From the NCBI RefSeq assembly GCF_036659115.1, contig NZ_JAVXDF010000074.1: a stretch of 11,842 nt of DNA. One strand, written 5' to 3'. Each line of letters begins with the position of its first letter. Position 1 is the stretch's first letter. The position numbers were made by a program, and so were the translations under genes. This document shows, one piece after another, positions 7,102 to 11,842 of this stretch. Under the pieces are notes generated by a model. That model was not told the DNA's origin, searched no databases, and saw nothing but the letters and a program-made list of their open reading frames with translations. Source of the stretch: Gordonibacter sp036659115. GTDB lineage: Bacteria; Actinomycetota; Coriobacteriia; Coriobacteriales; Eggerthellaceae.

Positions 7102-7638
7102 ATGGCTGAACAATATGGATTCTACGTCGACACGAGCCGCTGCATCAAGTGCTGGGCCTGCCAGGTAGCCTGCAAGCAGTGGCACGGCATCAAGGCGAAC
7201 ACGGTAGCGCGCCGCGAGGTCAAAGAAACGGTCGAAGGCACCTTCCCGAACGTAAAAAGGAAGTTCGAGTCCCTCTCGTGCATGCACTGCGAAAAGCCGG
7301 CCTGCTTCGGGGCCTGCCCTCAGGGTGCCATCGAGAAACGCGCCGACGACGGTATCGTCACGGTGAACCTTGAGAAGTGCATCGGCGACAAGTCATGTGC
7401 GGAAGCGTGCCCCTTCGACGTTCCCGAGTTCATCGAGAGGGACGGCAAGACGGTCATGGACAAGTGCGACACCTGCCTGTCCATCGGCCGCAACGAGGAC
7501 GGCAACCCGCACTGCGTGGCCGCCTGCCCCCTGCAGGCCCTGCATTTCGGCCCCCTTGCCGAAATGGCTAAGCTGGCGGCCGAGAAGGGCGGCAAGCAGA
7601 TGGAAGGCGAGACGGTTCCGAGCGTCTACGTCTCCTAA
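7102..7638 (+). CDS. Four-cluster ferredoxin electron-transfer subunit of the reductase
   Basis: The protein has 178 residues and is of the DmsB/NrfC/PsrB type. It should carry electrons between a donor and the molybdopterin subunit. Four cluster motifs are visible: C14-x2-C17-x2-C20-x3-C24; C60-x2-C63-x4-C68-x3-C72; C93-x5-C99-x3-C103; and C122-x2-C125-x12-C138-x3-C142. In the third, the expected second cysteine is D96 (CIGDKSC, codon GAC at 7387-7389), so that cluster is probably [3Fe-4S] or Asp-ligated [4Fe-4S]. There is no signal peptide, so it should cross the membrane by Tat while bound to the catalytic subunit. It starts 9 bases after that gene, with AGGGA as ribosome site. No NrfD/DmsC membrane subunit follows; tandem hairpins come next. 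Confidence 0.92.
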   Translation: MAEQYGFYVDTSRCIKCWACQVACKQWHGIKANTVARREVKETVEGTFPNVKRKFESLSCMHCEKPACFGACPQGAIEKRADDGIVTVNLEKCIGDKSCAEACPFDVPEFIERDGKTVMDKCDTCLSIGRNEDGNPHCVAACPLQALHFGPLAEMAKLAAEKGGKQMEGETVPSVYVS

Positions 7639-7650
7639 AAGCACCCTCCC

Positions 7651-7676
7651 GGGGAGGCCGTGCACGCGGCCTCCCC
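7651..7676 (+). terminator. Hairpin 1 after the ferredoxin gene
   Basis: GGGGAGGCCG (7651-7660) pairs perfectly with CGGCCTCCCC (7667-7676) across a 6-base loop, starting 12 bases after the stop codon. There is no U-tract, as is common for high-GC actinobacteria. It may terminate or stabilise the reductase mRNA and lower readthrough into the chaperone gene. Confidence 0.6.
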
Positions 7677-7680
7677 TCCC

Positions 7681-7711
7681 CTAGCCCGCCTCCGCAAGGA
7701 CGGCGGGCTAG
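7681..7711 (+). terminator. Hairpin 2 after the ferredoxin gene
   Basis: CTAGCCCGCC (7681-7690) pairs perfectly with GGCGGGCTAG (7702-7711) across an 11-base loop. It follows hairpin 1 by 4 bases. No U-tract is present. Together they form a tandem barrier between the structural genes and the chaperone gene. Confidence 0.55.
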
Positions 7712-7763
7712 GCCTCCCGCCACGACCTGTCGCCGACCGCATACCAACGTCGAAGGAACGCCC

Positions 7764-8399
7764 ATGGACACCAACGACCTCACCGCCCTCATGAACGACC
7801 GCTCACTAGCCTACCGCTTCTTGGCCCGCGCCTACCGCACCGCCCCCGACTTGGCCTTCATCGAAGCGCTGCGCCAGGGCGGCGGCGACGAACGGCCCGC
7901 CGACGACCCGCTTGAAGCGTTCTTCAACGAGCTTGCGGCAGCCTCAGCCGAGCAGATGCGCATCGACGTGGCCGCCGACTACAATCGGCTGTTCTTGGGA
8001 ATGGGACCCCATCCCATCGCCCCGTACGAATCGGTGTTTTCGAGCGCCGAGGGCCTGCTTATGCAGGAAGCGCGCGACGAAGTGGTAGCCGTCTACCGCT
8101 CGGAAGGTTTCGCCGTCGAGGACGCGTTCAACCTGCCGGAAGACCACCTGTCGCTCGAACTGGAGTTCATGGCCCTCATGGCCGAGCGGACGGCCTCGTC
8201 GCTCGAAGCGGAATCCCCCGACGAAGCCGAACGCTGCCTTTCCGTACAGCGAGCTTTCCTAGAAGACCACCTCGGTTGCTGGGTTCCGGCGTTTTGCGAT
8301 GCGGTGAGCGAACAGGCACGCACGACGTTCTTCCGCGGCCTGGCCCGCATGACAAACGAGCAGGTAGAAGCCGACCGTACTCTGATTGCATCCCTTTAA
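7764..8399 (+). CDS. TorD/DmsD-family molybdoenzyme chaperone
   Basis: This is a 211-residue all-helical cytoplasmic protein. Family signatures are YNRLFLGMGPHPIAPYESVF (73-92) and LPEDHLSLELEFM (124-136), the latter matching the conserved E-x-PDH-type motif of TorD-like chaperones. FLEDHLGCWVPAF (165-177) is also usual. Such proteins bind the Tat signal of a molybdopterin enzyme, hold it back until the cofactor is inserted, and protect the apo-enzyme. Position next to a Tat-signal molybdoenzyme makes that its likely client. ATG 7764 has GAAGGAA at 7751-7757 as ribosome site. It lies 125 bases downstream of the ferredoxin gene, beyond two hairpins, so its expression may be partly uncoupled. 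Family assignment is firm; client identity rests on gene order. Confidence 0.9.
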   Translation: MDTNDLTALMNDRSLAYRFLARAYRTAPDLAFIEALRQGGGDERPADDPLEAFFNELAAASAEQMRIDVAADYNRLFLGMGPHPIAPYESVFSSAEGLLMQEARDEVVAVYRSEGFAVEDAFNLPEDHLSLELEFMALMAERTASSLEAESPDEAERCLSVQRAFLEDHLGCWVPAFCDAVSEQARTTFFRGLARMTNEQVEADRTLIASL

Positions 8400-8411
8400 T
8401 CCCGTGCGCGA

Positions 8412-8476
8412 AAACGCCTTGCCCGTTGCTTGCCGGACCCTCCCCACCCATCTGGCAGGCAACGGGCAAGGCGTTT
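8412..8476 (+). terminator. Strong terminator hairpin after the chaperone gene
   Basis: AAACGCCTTGCCCGTTGC (8412-8429) pairs perfectly with 8459-8476. The stem extends inward through one G-U pair to 8434/8454, giving 23 bp around a 19-base loop. It begins 13 bases after the chaperone stop. The distal arm ends in TTT, and A-rich sequence precedes the proximal arm, so it may work in both directions. Confidence 0.75.
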
Positions 8477-8497
8477 GGGTTCTATCGGAATAGGGTA

Positions 8498-8508
8498 TGC
8501 GCTACACT
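8498..8508 (+). promoter_or_regulatory. Probable promoter of the metallophosphoesterase gene
   Basis: TGCGC followed by TACACT (8503-8508) matches the recurrent -10 arrangement of this window. It lies 26 bases before the GTG start and just after the preceding terminator. No clear -35 is seen. Confidence 0.5.
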
Positions 8509-8534
8509 GGTGCCTTCCAAGAAAAGGAGGCTCC

Positions 8535-9092
8535 GTGAAGCTGCTTATCGCATCCGACCTGCATGGCTCGGCATCTGCCGTGCGATCTCTTGCCGCGCGT
8601 GTCGAAGCGGAAAGCCCTGAGCGCATCGTGCTACTCGGCGACCTGCTCTACCATGGGCCGCGCAACGATCTGCCACACGACTATGCGCCCAAGGAGGTCG
8701 TGCCCATCTTGAACAGTTGGGCCTCGCGCATCGTAGCTGTGCGCGGCAACTGCGATGCAGAAGTAGACCAGATGGTGCTGGACTTCCCTTGCCGGGCCGA
8801 CTACACGATGGTGGAGGCCGACGGGCACGTGCTGTACCTGACCCACGGGCACGTAGACGGCATGACGCCCGACAACCCGCCTGCGCTCGCCCCTGGCAGC
8901 GCCTTTCTCTCAGGCCATACGCACGTGAAGATGCTTGAGGAGCGCAGCGGCATCCTGTTCGTCAACCCCGGCAGCACGTCCATCCCTAAAGACGGCCGAG
9001 CCAGCTACGCCGTCTACGAAAGCGGCCGCTTCGCGCTCAAAAGCCTCAACGGCGAAACGCTGTCGGAGGGCGGCTGGGCAGGATCGGCGTAG
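8535..9092 (+). CDS. yfcE: YfcE/MJ0936-type calcineurin-like phosphodiesterase
   Basis: The protein has 185 residues and is a cytosolic dinuclear-metal phosphoesterase. All metal-binding motifs are present: D8 and H10 in SDLHG, D36 in LLGDLLYHGPRN, N72 in RGNCDAEVD, H104 in LTHGH, and H128/H130 in SGHTH. Length matches the YfcE family, whose members hydrolyse bis-pNPP-like phosphodiesters; the cellular substrate is unknown. The GTG at 8535 is the start, because AAAAGGAGG (8522-8530) lies just upstream and the protein then opens with the family's hydrophobic first strand. An in-frame ATG at 8430 falls inside the terminator loop and is rejected. It has its own promoter and is convergent with the next regulator, so it is probably unrelated to the reductase module. 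Confidence 0.9.
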   Translation: MKLLIASDLHGSASAVRSLAARVEAESPERIVLLGDLLYHGPRNDLPHDYAPKEVVPILNSWASRIVAVRGNCDAEVDQMVLDFPCRADYTMVEADGHVLYLTHGHVDGMTPDNPPALAPGSAFLSGHTHVKMLEERSGILFVNPGSTSIPKDGRASYAVYESGRFALKSLNGETLSEGGWAGSA

Positions 9093-9108
9093 CCTGTCAC
9101 GCACGCTG

Positions 9109-9127
9109 CTTCCACCACACCTGGAAG
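9109..9127. terminator. Short hairpin between convergent genes
   Basis: CTTCCA (9109-9114) pairs with TGGAAG (9122-9127) across a 7-base loop in the 76-base gap between the metallophosphoesterase and the regulator running towards it. The stem is only 6 bp with no U-tract, so this is a weak candidate shared terminator. Confidence 0.25.
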
Positions 9128-9168
9128 GCGGCAGGTGAAAAGGTCGGCGTGCGCCAAGGACGCAGCGG

Positions 9169-10770
9169 CTAGCGACCATCCGGCTGCCGCTCCGTACGCT
9201 CTCCCAGGTCGATAAGCTCTTGGCGGCCATGCACGCCACATTTGGCGTACATGCGGCGCAAGTGCGTGTCCACGGTGCTCTTCGAGATGAAGAACTCCGC
9301 AGCAATGCGCTCCCCCGTACGGCCCTTCAAGGCGAACGGCAGTATCTCGGCCTCGCGGTTCGACAAACCGAAGCGCGAGGCGATGAGCGCACAGGCATCG
9401 TCGAACCGGTCGGCGTCGCGCGCGATGACGGACAGCGCCCGGAAGTCACGCTCGGTGAACAGGAACAGGTAGGCAAACAGCGCCGCCAGGCCTGCACAGG
9501 CCACCACGACATAGGGCGTCTCGCCGAAACCCGAGAACGCATCTATCACGTTGCCCAGCGCGACGCCGGCCACCTCGCCTGCGAACAGCGCCGTGAAGCC
9601 GTGCGCGAAGGACTGGGCGGCATCCTGTCCCGTGATATACGCCATGACCAAGAACAACGACACAAACACGGCAGAAAGCCCCAAATAACCCGCCAATACG
9701 ATAGCTTCGCCCGGCACGCCAAATTCGCCCAGCACCGGCACGAACAGGAAACCCGCCATCATCACCAGCACGGCAAGGCGGTACACGTCGTCAAGCGGAC
9801 CTTCCTGCTCGCCCGACGCCGGATCGGCGGCAAGGACGGCCGCATCTCCGCCCAAGGAACCGACACTGCGCCGTGCGGCAGCTAACAACTGCAAGGCGGC
9901 AACGCAAAAGATCACGAACAGCAACAAGGTCGCCGGCAACGTAGGGGTAGACGCCATGCCCGGGTCCGAACCGTACGTCTCCATGAATCCCGCCGCCAAG
10001 CCGAACAGCACCGTGCCGGCAGCCATCTTCATCGACAGACGCGCCGTCTCCTTGCGCTCTGCAGGCGTAGCCAGCAAAATCCGCAGCGACAGGGATCTGG
10101 ACTCCGTTGCCGCCGAGGATGCCTCGCGGCTTGCAGCCGAGTTCCCCGCCGTCGGCCGGACCGCCGAAGCAGGCAAGGAAGCGCCCTCTTCCCCGCAGCG
10201 TCCCACATCCTGGCCTTTCTCGCCACGCGCGAGCAGGTACAGCGCCCACACGCTGCCGAGGGGCAGCAGCTTCAGCACCAAGGGGGCAACATCCAGGGGA
10301 ATGGCCGCGAAAACGAAGCACGCCGTAGCCCCCAGCGCCGAGCCTAAGAACACTTCGGGCACCGAGCGCGCCACGGCACGTCCGCCCAGAGCACGGCCCC
10401 AAGCGGCAAGCATGAGGCCTGACGGAAGGCCGACGAAAACGCTTTCCAGGACGATATCGGCCGCTTCCATCGTGCCCGGAAGGATGGGGACGATGGAAGC
10501 CACCACAAGCAAGGCGGCATAGCACCACAGAAGCGGCGGCGCCAGAAGAGCGCTGCGCGCCTTGGGCGAGGCGATGCGGAACAGGGCGAACGCCGCTATC
10601 ATGAACAGGAGGGTGCCGAACAGGTCGGCACGCTCGAACGCGACAGGCACCGTGCCGAGCGCGCGGTTCGTGCCCATATAGAACAACGAGAACACAAAGC
10701 CCTGGTTGCAAGCAAAGCCCAGCACGGCACGTAAAGACGGCCTGGTGCCGGCATGCATGAGCGAGCGCAT
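9169..10770 (-). CDS. Membrane-integrated LuxR-family transcriptional regulator (second copy)
   Basis: The protein has 533 residues and the same architecture as the regulator at 2919-4385. Hydrophobic helices (about 12) lie between residues 15 and 440, then a LuxR HTH starts near 467 (FGLSNREAEILPFALKGRT), with recognition region SKSTVDTHLRRMY. Two low-complexity polar loops interrupt the membrane part: 182-245, rich in Ser/Ala/Glu, and 302-328. The first is where two six-helix halves would join. ATG 10770 is chosen over longer in-frame starts because AAAGGAGG lies just upstream on the minus strand; the extension to 10968 would cross the tatA terminator. It has no adjacent reductase, so its target and ligand are unknown. 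Neighbours are yfcE (convergent) and tatA (same strand, separate unit). Confidence 0.86.
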   Translation of the reverse strand: MRSLMHAGTRPSLRAVLGFACNQGFVFSLFYMGTNRALGTVPVAFERADLFGTLLFMIAAFALFRIASPKARSALLAPPLLWCYAALLVVASIVPILPGTMEAADIVLESVFVGLPSGLMLAAWGRALGGRAVARSVPEVFLGSALGATACFVFAAIPLDVAPLVLKLLPLGSVWALYLLARGEKGQDVGRCGEEGASLPASAVRPTAGNSAASREASSAATESRSLSLRILLATPAERKETARLSMKMAAGTVLFGLAAGFMETYGSDPGMASTPTLPATLLLFVIFCVAALQLLAAARRSVGSLGGDAAVLAADPASGEQEGPLDDVYRLAVLVMMAGFLFVPVLGEFGVPGEAIVLAGYLGLSAVFVSLFLVMAYITGQDAAQSFAHGFTALFAGEVAGVALGNVIDAFSGFGETPYVVVACAGLAALFAYLFLFTERDFRALSVIARDADRFDDACALIASRFGLSNREAEILPFALKGRTGERIAAEFFISKSTVDTHLRRMYAKCGVHGRQELIDLGERTERQPDGR

Positions 10771-10800
10771 GCACCCTCCTTTCGCGATCGGAATTGCAAC

Positions 10801-10821
10801 GGATACCCTATGATACCGCAA
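10801..10821 (-). promoter_or_regulatory. Probable promoter and direct repeat before the second regulator
   Basis: On the minus strand TTGCGG precedes TATCAT (10810-10815), in line with the other candidate -10 elements. The hexamer overlaps a direct repeat, GATACC at 10802-10807 and 10812-10817 on the plus strand, 10 bp or one helical turn apart. A repressor or autoregulatory site overlapping the -10 is possible. Confidence 0.4.
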
Positions 10822-10877
10822 GCTGCACCTCGTCTCCGAACCCCCGTTTGCCTCTCCCGCAAACAAGCACGGGAATA

Positions 10878-10915
10878 GACATGCGCCCGTGCCAGATGAG
10901 GCACGGGCGCATGTC
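10878..10915 (-). terminator. tatA terminator hairpin
   Basis: GACATGCGCCCGTGCC (10878-10893) pairs perfectly with 10900-10915: a 16-bp stem and 6-base loop. It lies 84 bases past the tatA stop and 108 bases before the next gene on the same strand, so it should end the tatA transcript. No long U-tract follows. Confidence 0.7.
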
Positions 10916-10998
10916 CGAGCGCGGGGAGGGAGGGTCGCGCTCTGGGGTAATGCTATGCGCGCAGCCAAAAGCCGGCGCAGCGAACTGGTTACTGGCGA

Positions 10999-11283
10999 TT
11001 AGGCAGTGGTGGTCTTACGGGCCTTCACGGTTCTCGTCGGCTTCGGGGCAACTTCCTCGACCGTCTCCGCAACCGCATCGGAGGCTTCCGCTTCCGTAGC
11101 TTCGACGATGTTCTCGCCCTCTTCGGCACCTTCGATCTTCTTCTCGCCAAGACCGTCGCGCAGGTTCTTCACCGTCGAGCCAACCGCCTTTCCCAGCTTC
11201 GGCAAGTGCTTCGGGCCGAAGATAAGCAGAACGACCGCGAGGATGATAAGTAGTTCGGGCATGCCCATACCGAGGATTTTCAT
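10999..11283 (-). CDS. tatA: Sec-independent translocase subunit TatA
   Basis: The protein has 94 residues. A short N-terminal membrane helix (MPELLIILAVVLLI, 8-21) is followed by the hinge FGP (22-24) and an amphipathic helix (KHLPKLGKAVGSTVKNLRDG, 25-44). A long acidic, then basic, disordered tail (about 45-94) follows. This is the TatA/TatE plan; TatA oligomers form the export path for folded proteins with twin-arginine signals. ATG 11283 has AGGAGG at 11294-11299 on the minus strand, 10 bases away. A GTG at 11313 lies upstream of that site and is rejected. No tatC or tatB is nearby, which is common where tat genes are scattered. It would serve the Tat-signal reductase subunit encoded 4 kb away, among many clients. 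Confidence 0.92.
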   Translation of the reverse strand: MKILGMGMPELLIILAVVLLIFGPKHLPKLGKAVGSTVKNLRDGLGEKKIEGAEEGENIVEATEAEASDAVAETVEEVAPKPTRTVKARKTTTA

Positions 11284-11386
11284 AACGAGTGCGCCTCCTA
11301 AGCGAACGATCACGAGCTCAAAGTAGTTTCAACGTCCCGCAGTATGCCCCGCAACAGCGGTTCCGCCTATCATGCAGATCGCTGAT

Positions 11387-11418
11387 TTTGTCATGTACGC
11401 CGCGTTTTCTTTGTCATG
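11387..11418. repeat. TTTGTCATG direct repeat upstream of tatA
   Basis: TTTGTCATG occurs at 11387-11395 and 11410-11418, 23 bp apart, about 105 bases before the tatA start. It is a candidate pair of regulator sites; nothing in the sequence identifies the protein. Confidence 0.4.
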
Positions 11419-11471
11419 CAAACGGTGTAGTGCCGTAGAGAGCCTGTTCAAAGACTTGCAGTAAGGTGAGA

Positions 11472-11496
11472 GCGTTTATGCTGCAAGCATCAACGC
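11472..11496. other. Imperfect hairpin in the tatA upstream region
   Basis: GCGTT-T-ATGCT (11472-11482) pairs with AGCAT-C-AACGC (11486-11496) with one mismatch and a 3-base loop. An alternative longer pairing joins GAGAGCG (11468-11474) with CGCTCTC (11503-11509). The two are mutually exclusive, which could be a leader switch, a small RNA, or chance. Confidence 0.3.
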
Positions 11497-11621
11497 CGTG
11501 CGCGCTCTCTCCGTCAAACGGCCAGGAGGTTGTAGCCTCTTACCGTTACGTCCCTTACGGCGATGCCTGCCAGCACGTCTCGGAACTGCGTTAGCGCCAA
11601 GGAGCCTTGGGGCAAGCAGAG

Positions 11622-11653
11622 AAAAGCGCCCCTGCCTTATCGGGCGGGGGCGC
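11622..11653 (-). terminator. ribF intrinsic terminator
   Basis: Read on the minus strand, GCGCCCCCGCC (11653-11643) pairs with GGCAGGGGCGC (11636-11626) with one mismatch and a 6-base loop, followed at once by TTTTC. It starts about 50 bases after the ribF stop. This is a classical stem plus U-tract and separates ribF from tatA. Confidence 0.75.
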
Positions 11654-11702
11654 ATACAATTCAGAGGCCGGCTCCGAACGGTCCAGCAGGCGCACAAACG
11701 CT

Positions 11703-11842
11703 CTACAGGTTCTCCCTCACCCAAGAAATATTGCCTTTAACGGTGGCGACAAGCTCGTCGATGTCGTCGAATTTGCGCATCGGCCGCAGCCAATGCAGGA
11801 ACTCCACCTTGATGGCAGCACCGTACAGATCGCCGTCGAAGT
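11703..11842 (-). CDS. ribF: Bifunctional riboflavin kinase / FAD synthetase, C-terminal end (partial)
   Basis: Only the last 45 residues are in the window; the gene enters from the right edge and ends at TAG 11703-11705. The visible sequence FDGDLYGAAIKVEFLHWLRP followed by MRKFDDIDELVATV matches the end of the riboflavin kinase domain of RibF. There FDxDLYG, the V-x-F strand, R-P-x-x-KF and the final D-x-L-x-x-x-I-x-x-D helix are highly conserved. RibF converts riboflavin to FMN and then FAD in the cytosol. It ends in its own intrinsic terminator, so it is probably not cotranscribed with tatA. The fragment was translated by hand from the reverse strand; the family call is strong although short. 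Confidence 0.87.
   Translation of the reverse strand, partial: FDGDLYGAAIKVEFLHWLRPMRKFDDIDELVATVKGNISWVRENL

Larger units (their letters stand above)
11284..11702. other. Gene-free region between ribF and tatA
   Basis: About 420 bases with no credible gene. On the tatA side lie its ribosome site, a possible CATACT -10 (11341-11346, minus strand) and a repeated TTTGTCATG. In the middle is an imperfect hairpin (11472-11496) and a run of TTAC repeats (TTACCG, TTACGT, TTACGG within 11540-11560). The right end holds the ribF terminator. Both flanking genes read leftwards, so this is the tatA upstream region and possibly a long leader. Confidence 0.5.

Noticed and set aside
8430..8534. N-terminal extension of the metallophosphoesterase from ATG 8430
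   Set aside because: It begins inside a terminator hairpin; the GTG at 8535 has a strong AAAAGGAGG site and fits family length.
9791..10774. Minus-strand open frame (327 codons) within the second regulator
   Set aside because: Shadow frame of the LuxR gene, with Cys/Arg-rich translation and no family features.
10771..10968. 66-residue N-terminal extension of the second LuxR regulator
   Set aside because: It would cross the tatA terminator; AAAGGAGG before 10770 marks the start.
11421..11620. Possible tRNA or IS end between ribF and tatA
   Set aside because: No cloverleaf with a T-arm could be built and no matching terminal inverted repeat or transposase is present.

Overview
The window is high-GC chromosomal DNA, most likely from an anaerobic gut actinobacterium of the Coriobacteriia (Eggerthellaceae: Eggerthella, Gordonibacter, Adlercreutzia or a relative). 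This rests on three things: GC-rich third codon positions, two LuxR-type regulators whose HTH is fused to about 12 membrane helices, and a Tat-exported bis-MGD enzyme next to one of them. That combination is characteristic of the family. Species cannot be fixed from the sequence alone. There is no IS element, integrase, CRISPR array, rRNA or recognisable tRNA, and composition is even throughout.

Layout. 1-369: no gene I can support; a probable promoter fires leftwards off the window at its very edge. 370-1557 (+): a protein resembling the bacterial archaeo-eukaryotic release factor (baeRF) superfamily. 1675-2922 (+): an HD-domain dNTP triphosphohydrolase (dgt) with its own promoter and a leader hairpin. 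2919-4385 (-): a 12-helix LuxR regulator whose stop codon overlaps that of dgt. 4386-4686: a divergent control region rich in repeats. 4687-7638 (+): a two-gene reductase operon, a Tat-lipoprotein molybdopterin catalytic subunit followed by a four-cluster ferredoxin subunit. Two tandem hairpins come next, then 7764-8399 (+), a TorD/DmsD-type chaperone ended by a 23-bp hairpin. 8535-9092 (+): a YfcE-type metallophosphoesterase. 9169-10770 (-): a second membrane LuxR regulator. 10999-11283 (-): tatA with a strong downstream hairpin. 11703-11842 (-): the C-terminal end of ribF, running off the right edge.

How the genes work together. The central block reads as one respiratory or reductive module. 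A membrane LuxR protein probably senses the substrate and switches on the divergent promoter. The catalytic subunit and its cytoplasmically assembled ferredoxin partner are checked for cofactor by the TorD-like protein and exported together by Tat (tatA lies 4 kb away). The complex is then held at the outer face of the membrane by a lipid anchor. No NrfD/DmsC-type quinol-oxidising subunit is present, so the electron donor must be encoded elsewhere. The substrate is unknown: a catechol or other aromatic, a sulfur or arsenic oxyanion, or an S/N-oxide are all possible.

The most unusual points are an aspartate replacing one cluster cysteine in the ferredoxin subunit, a five-cysteine N-terminal cluster motif in the catalytic subunit, and a duplicated composite element in the leader of the reductase operon.
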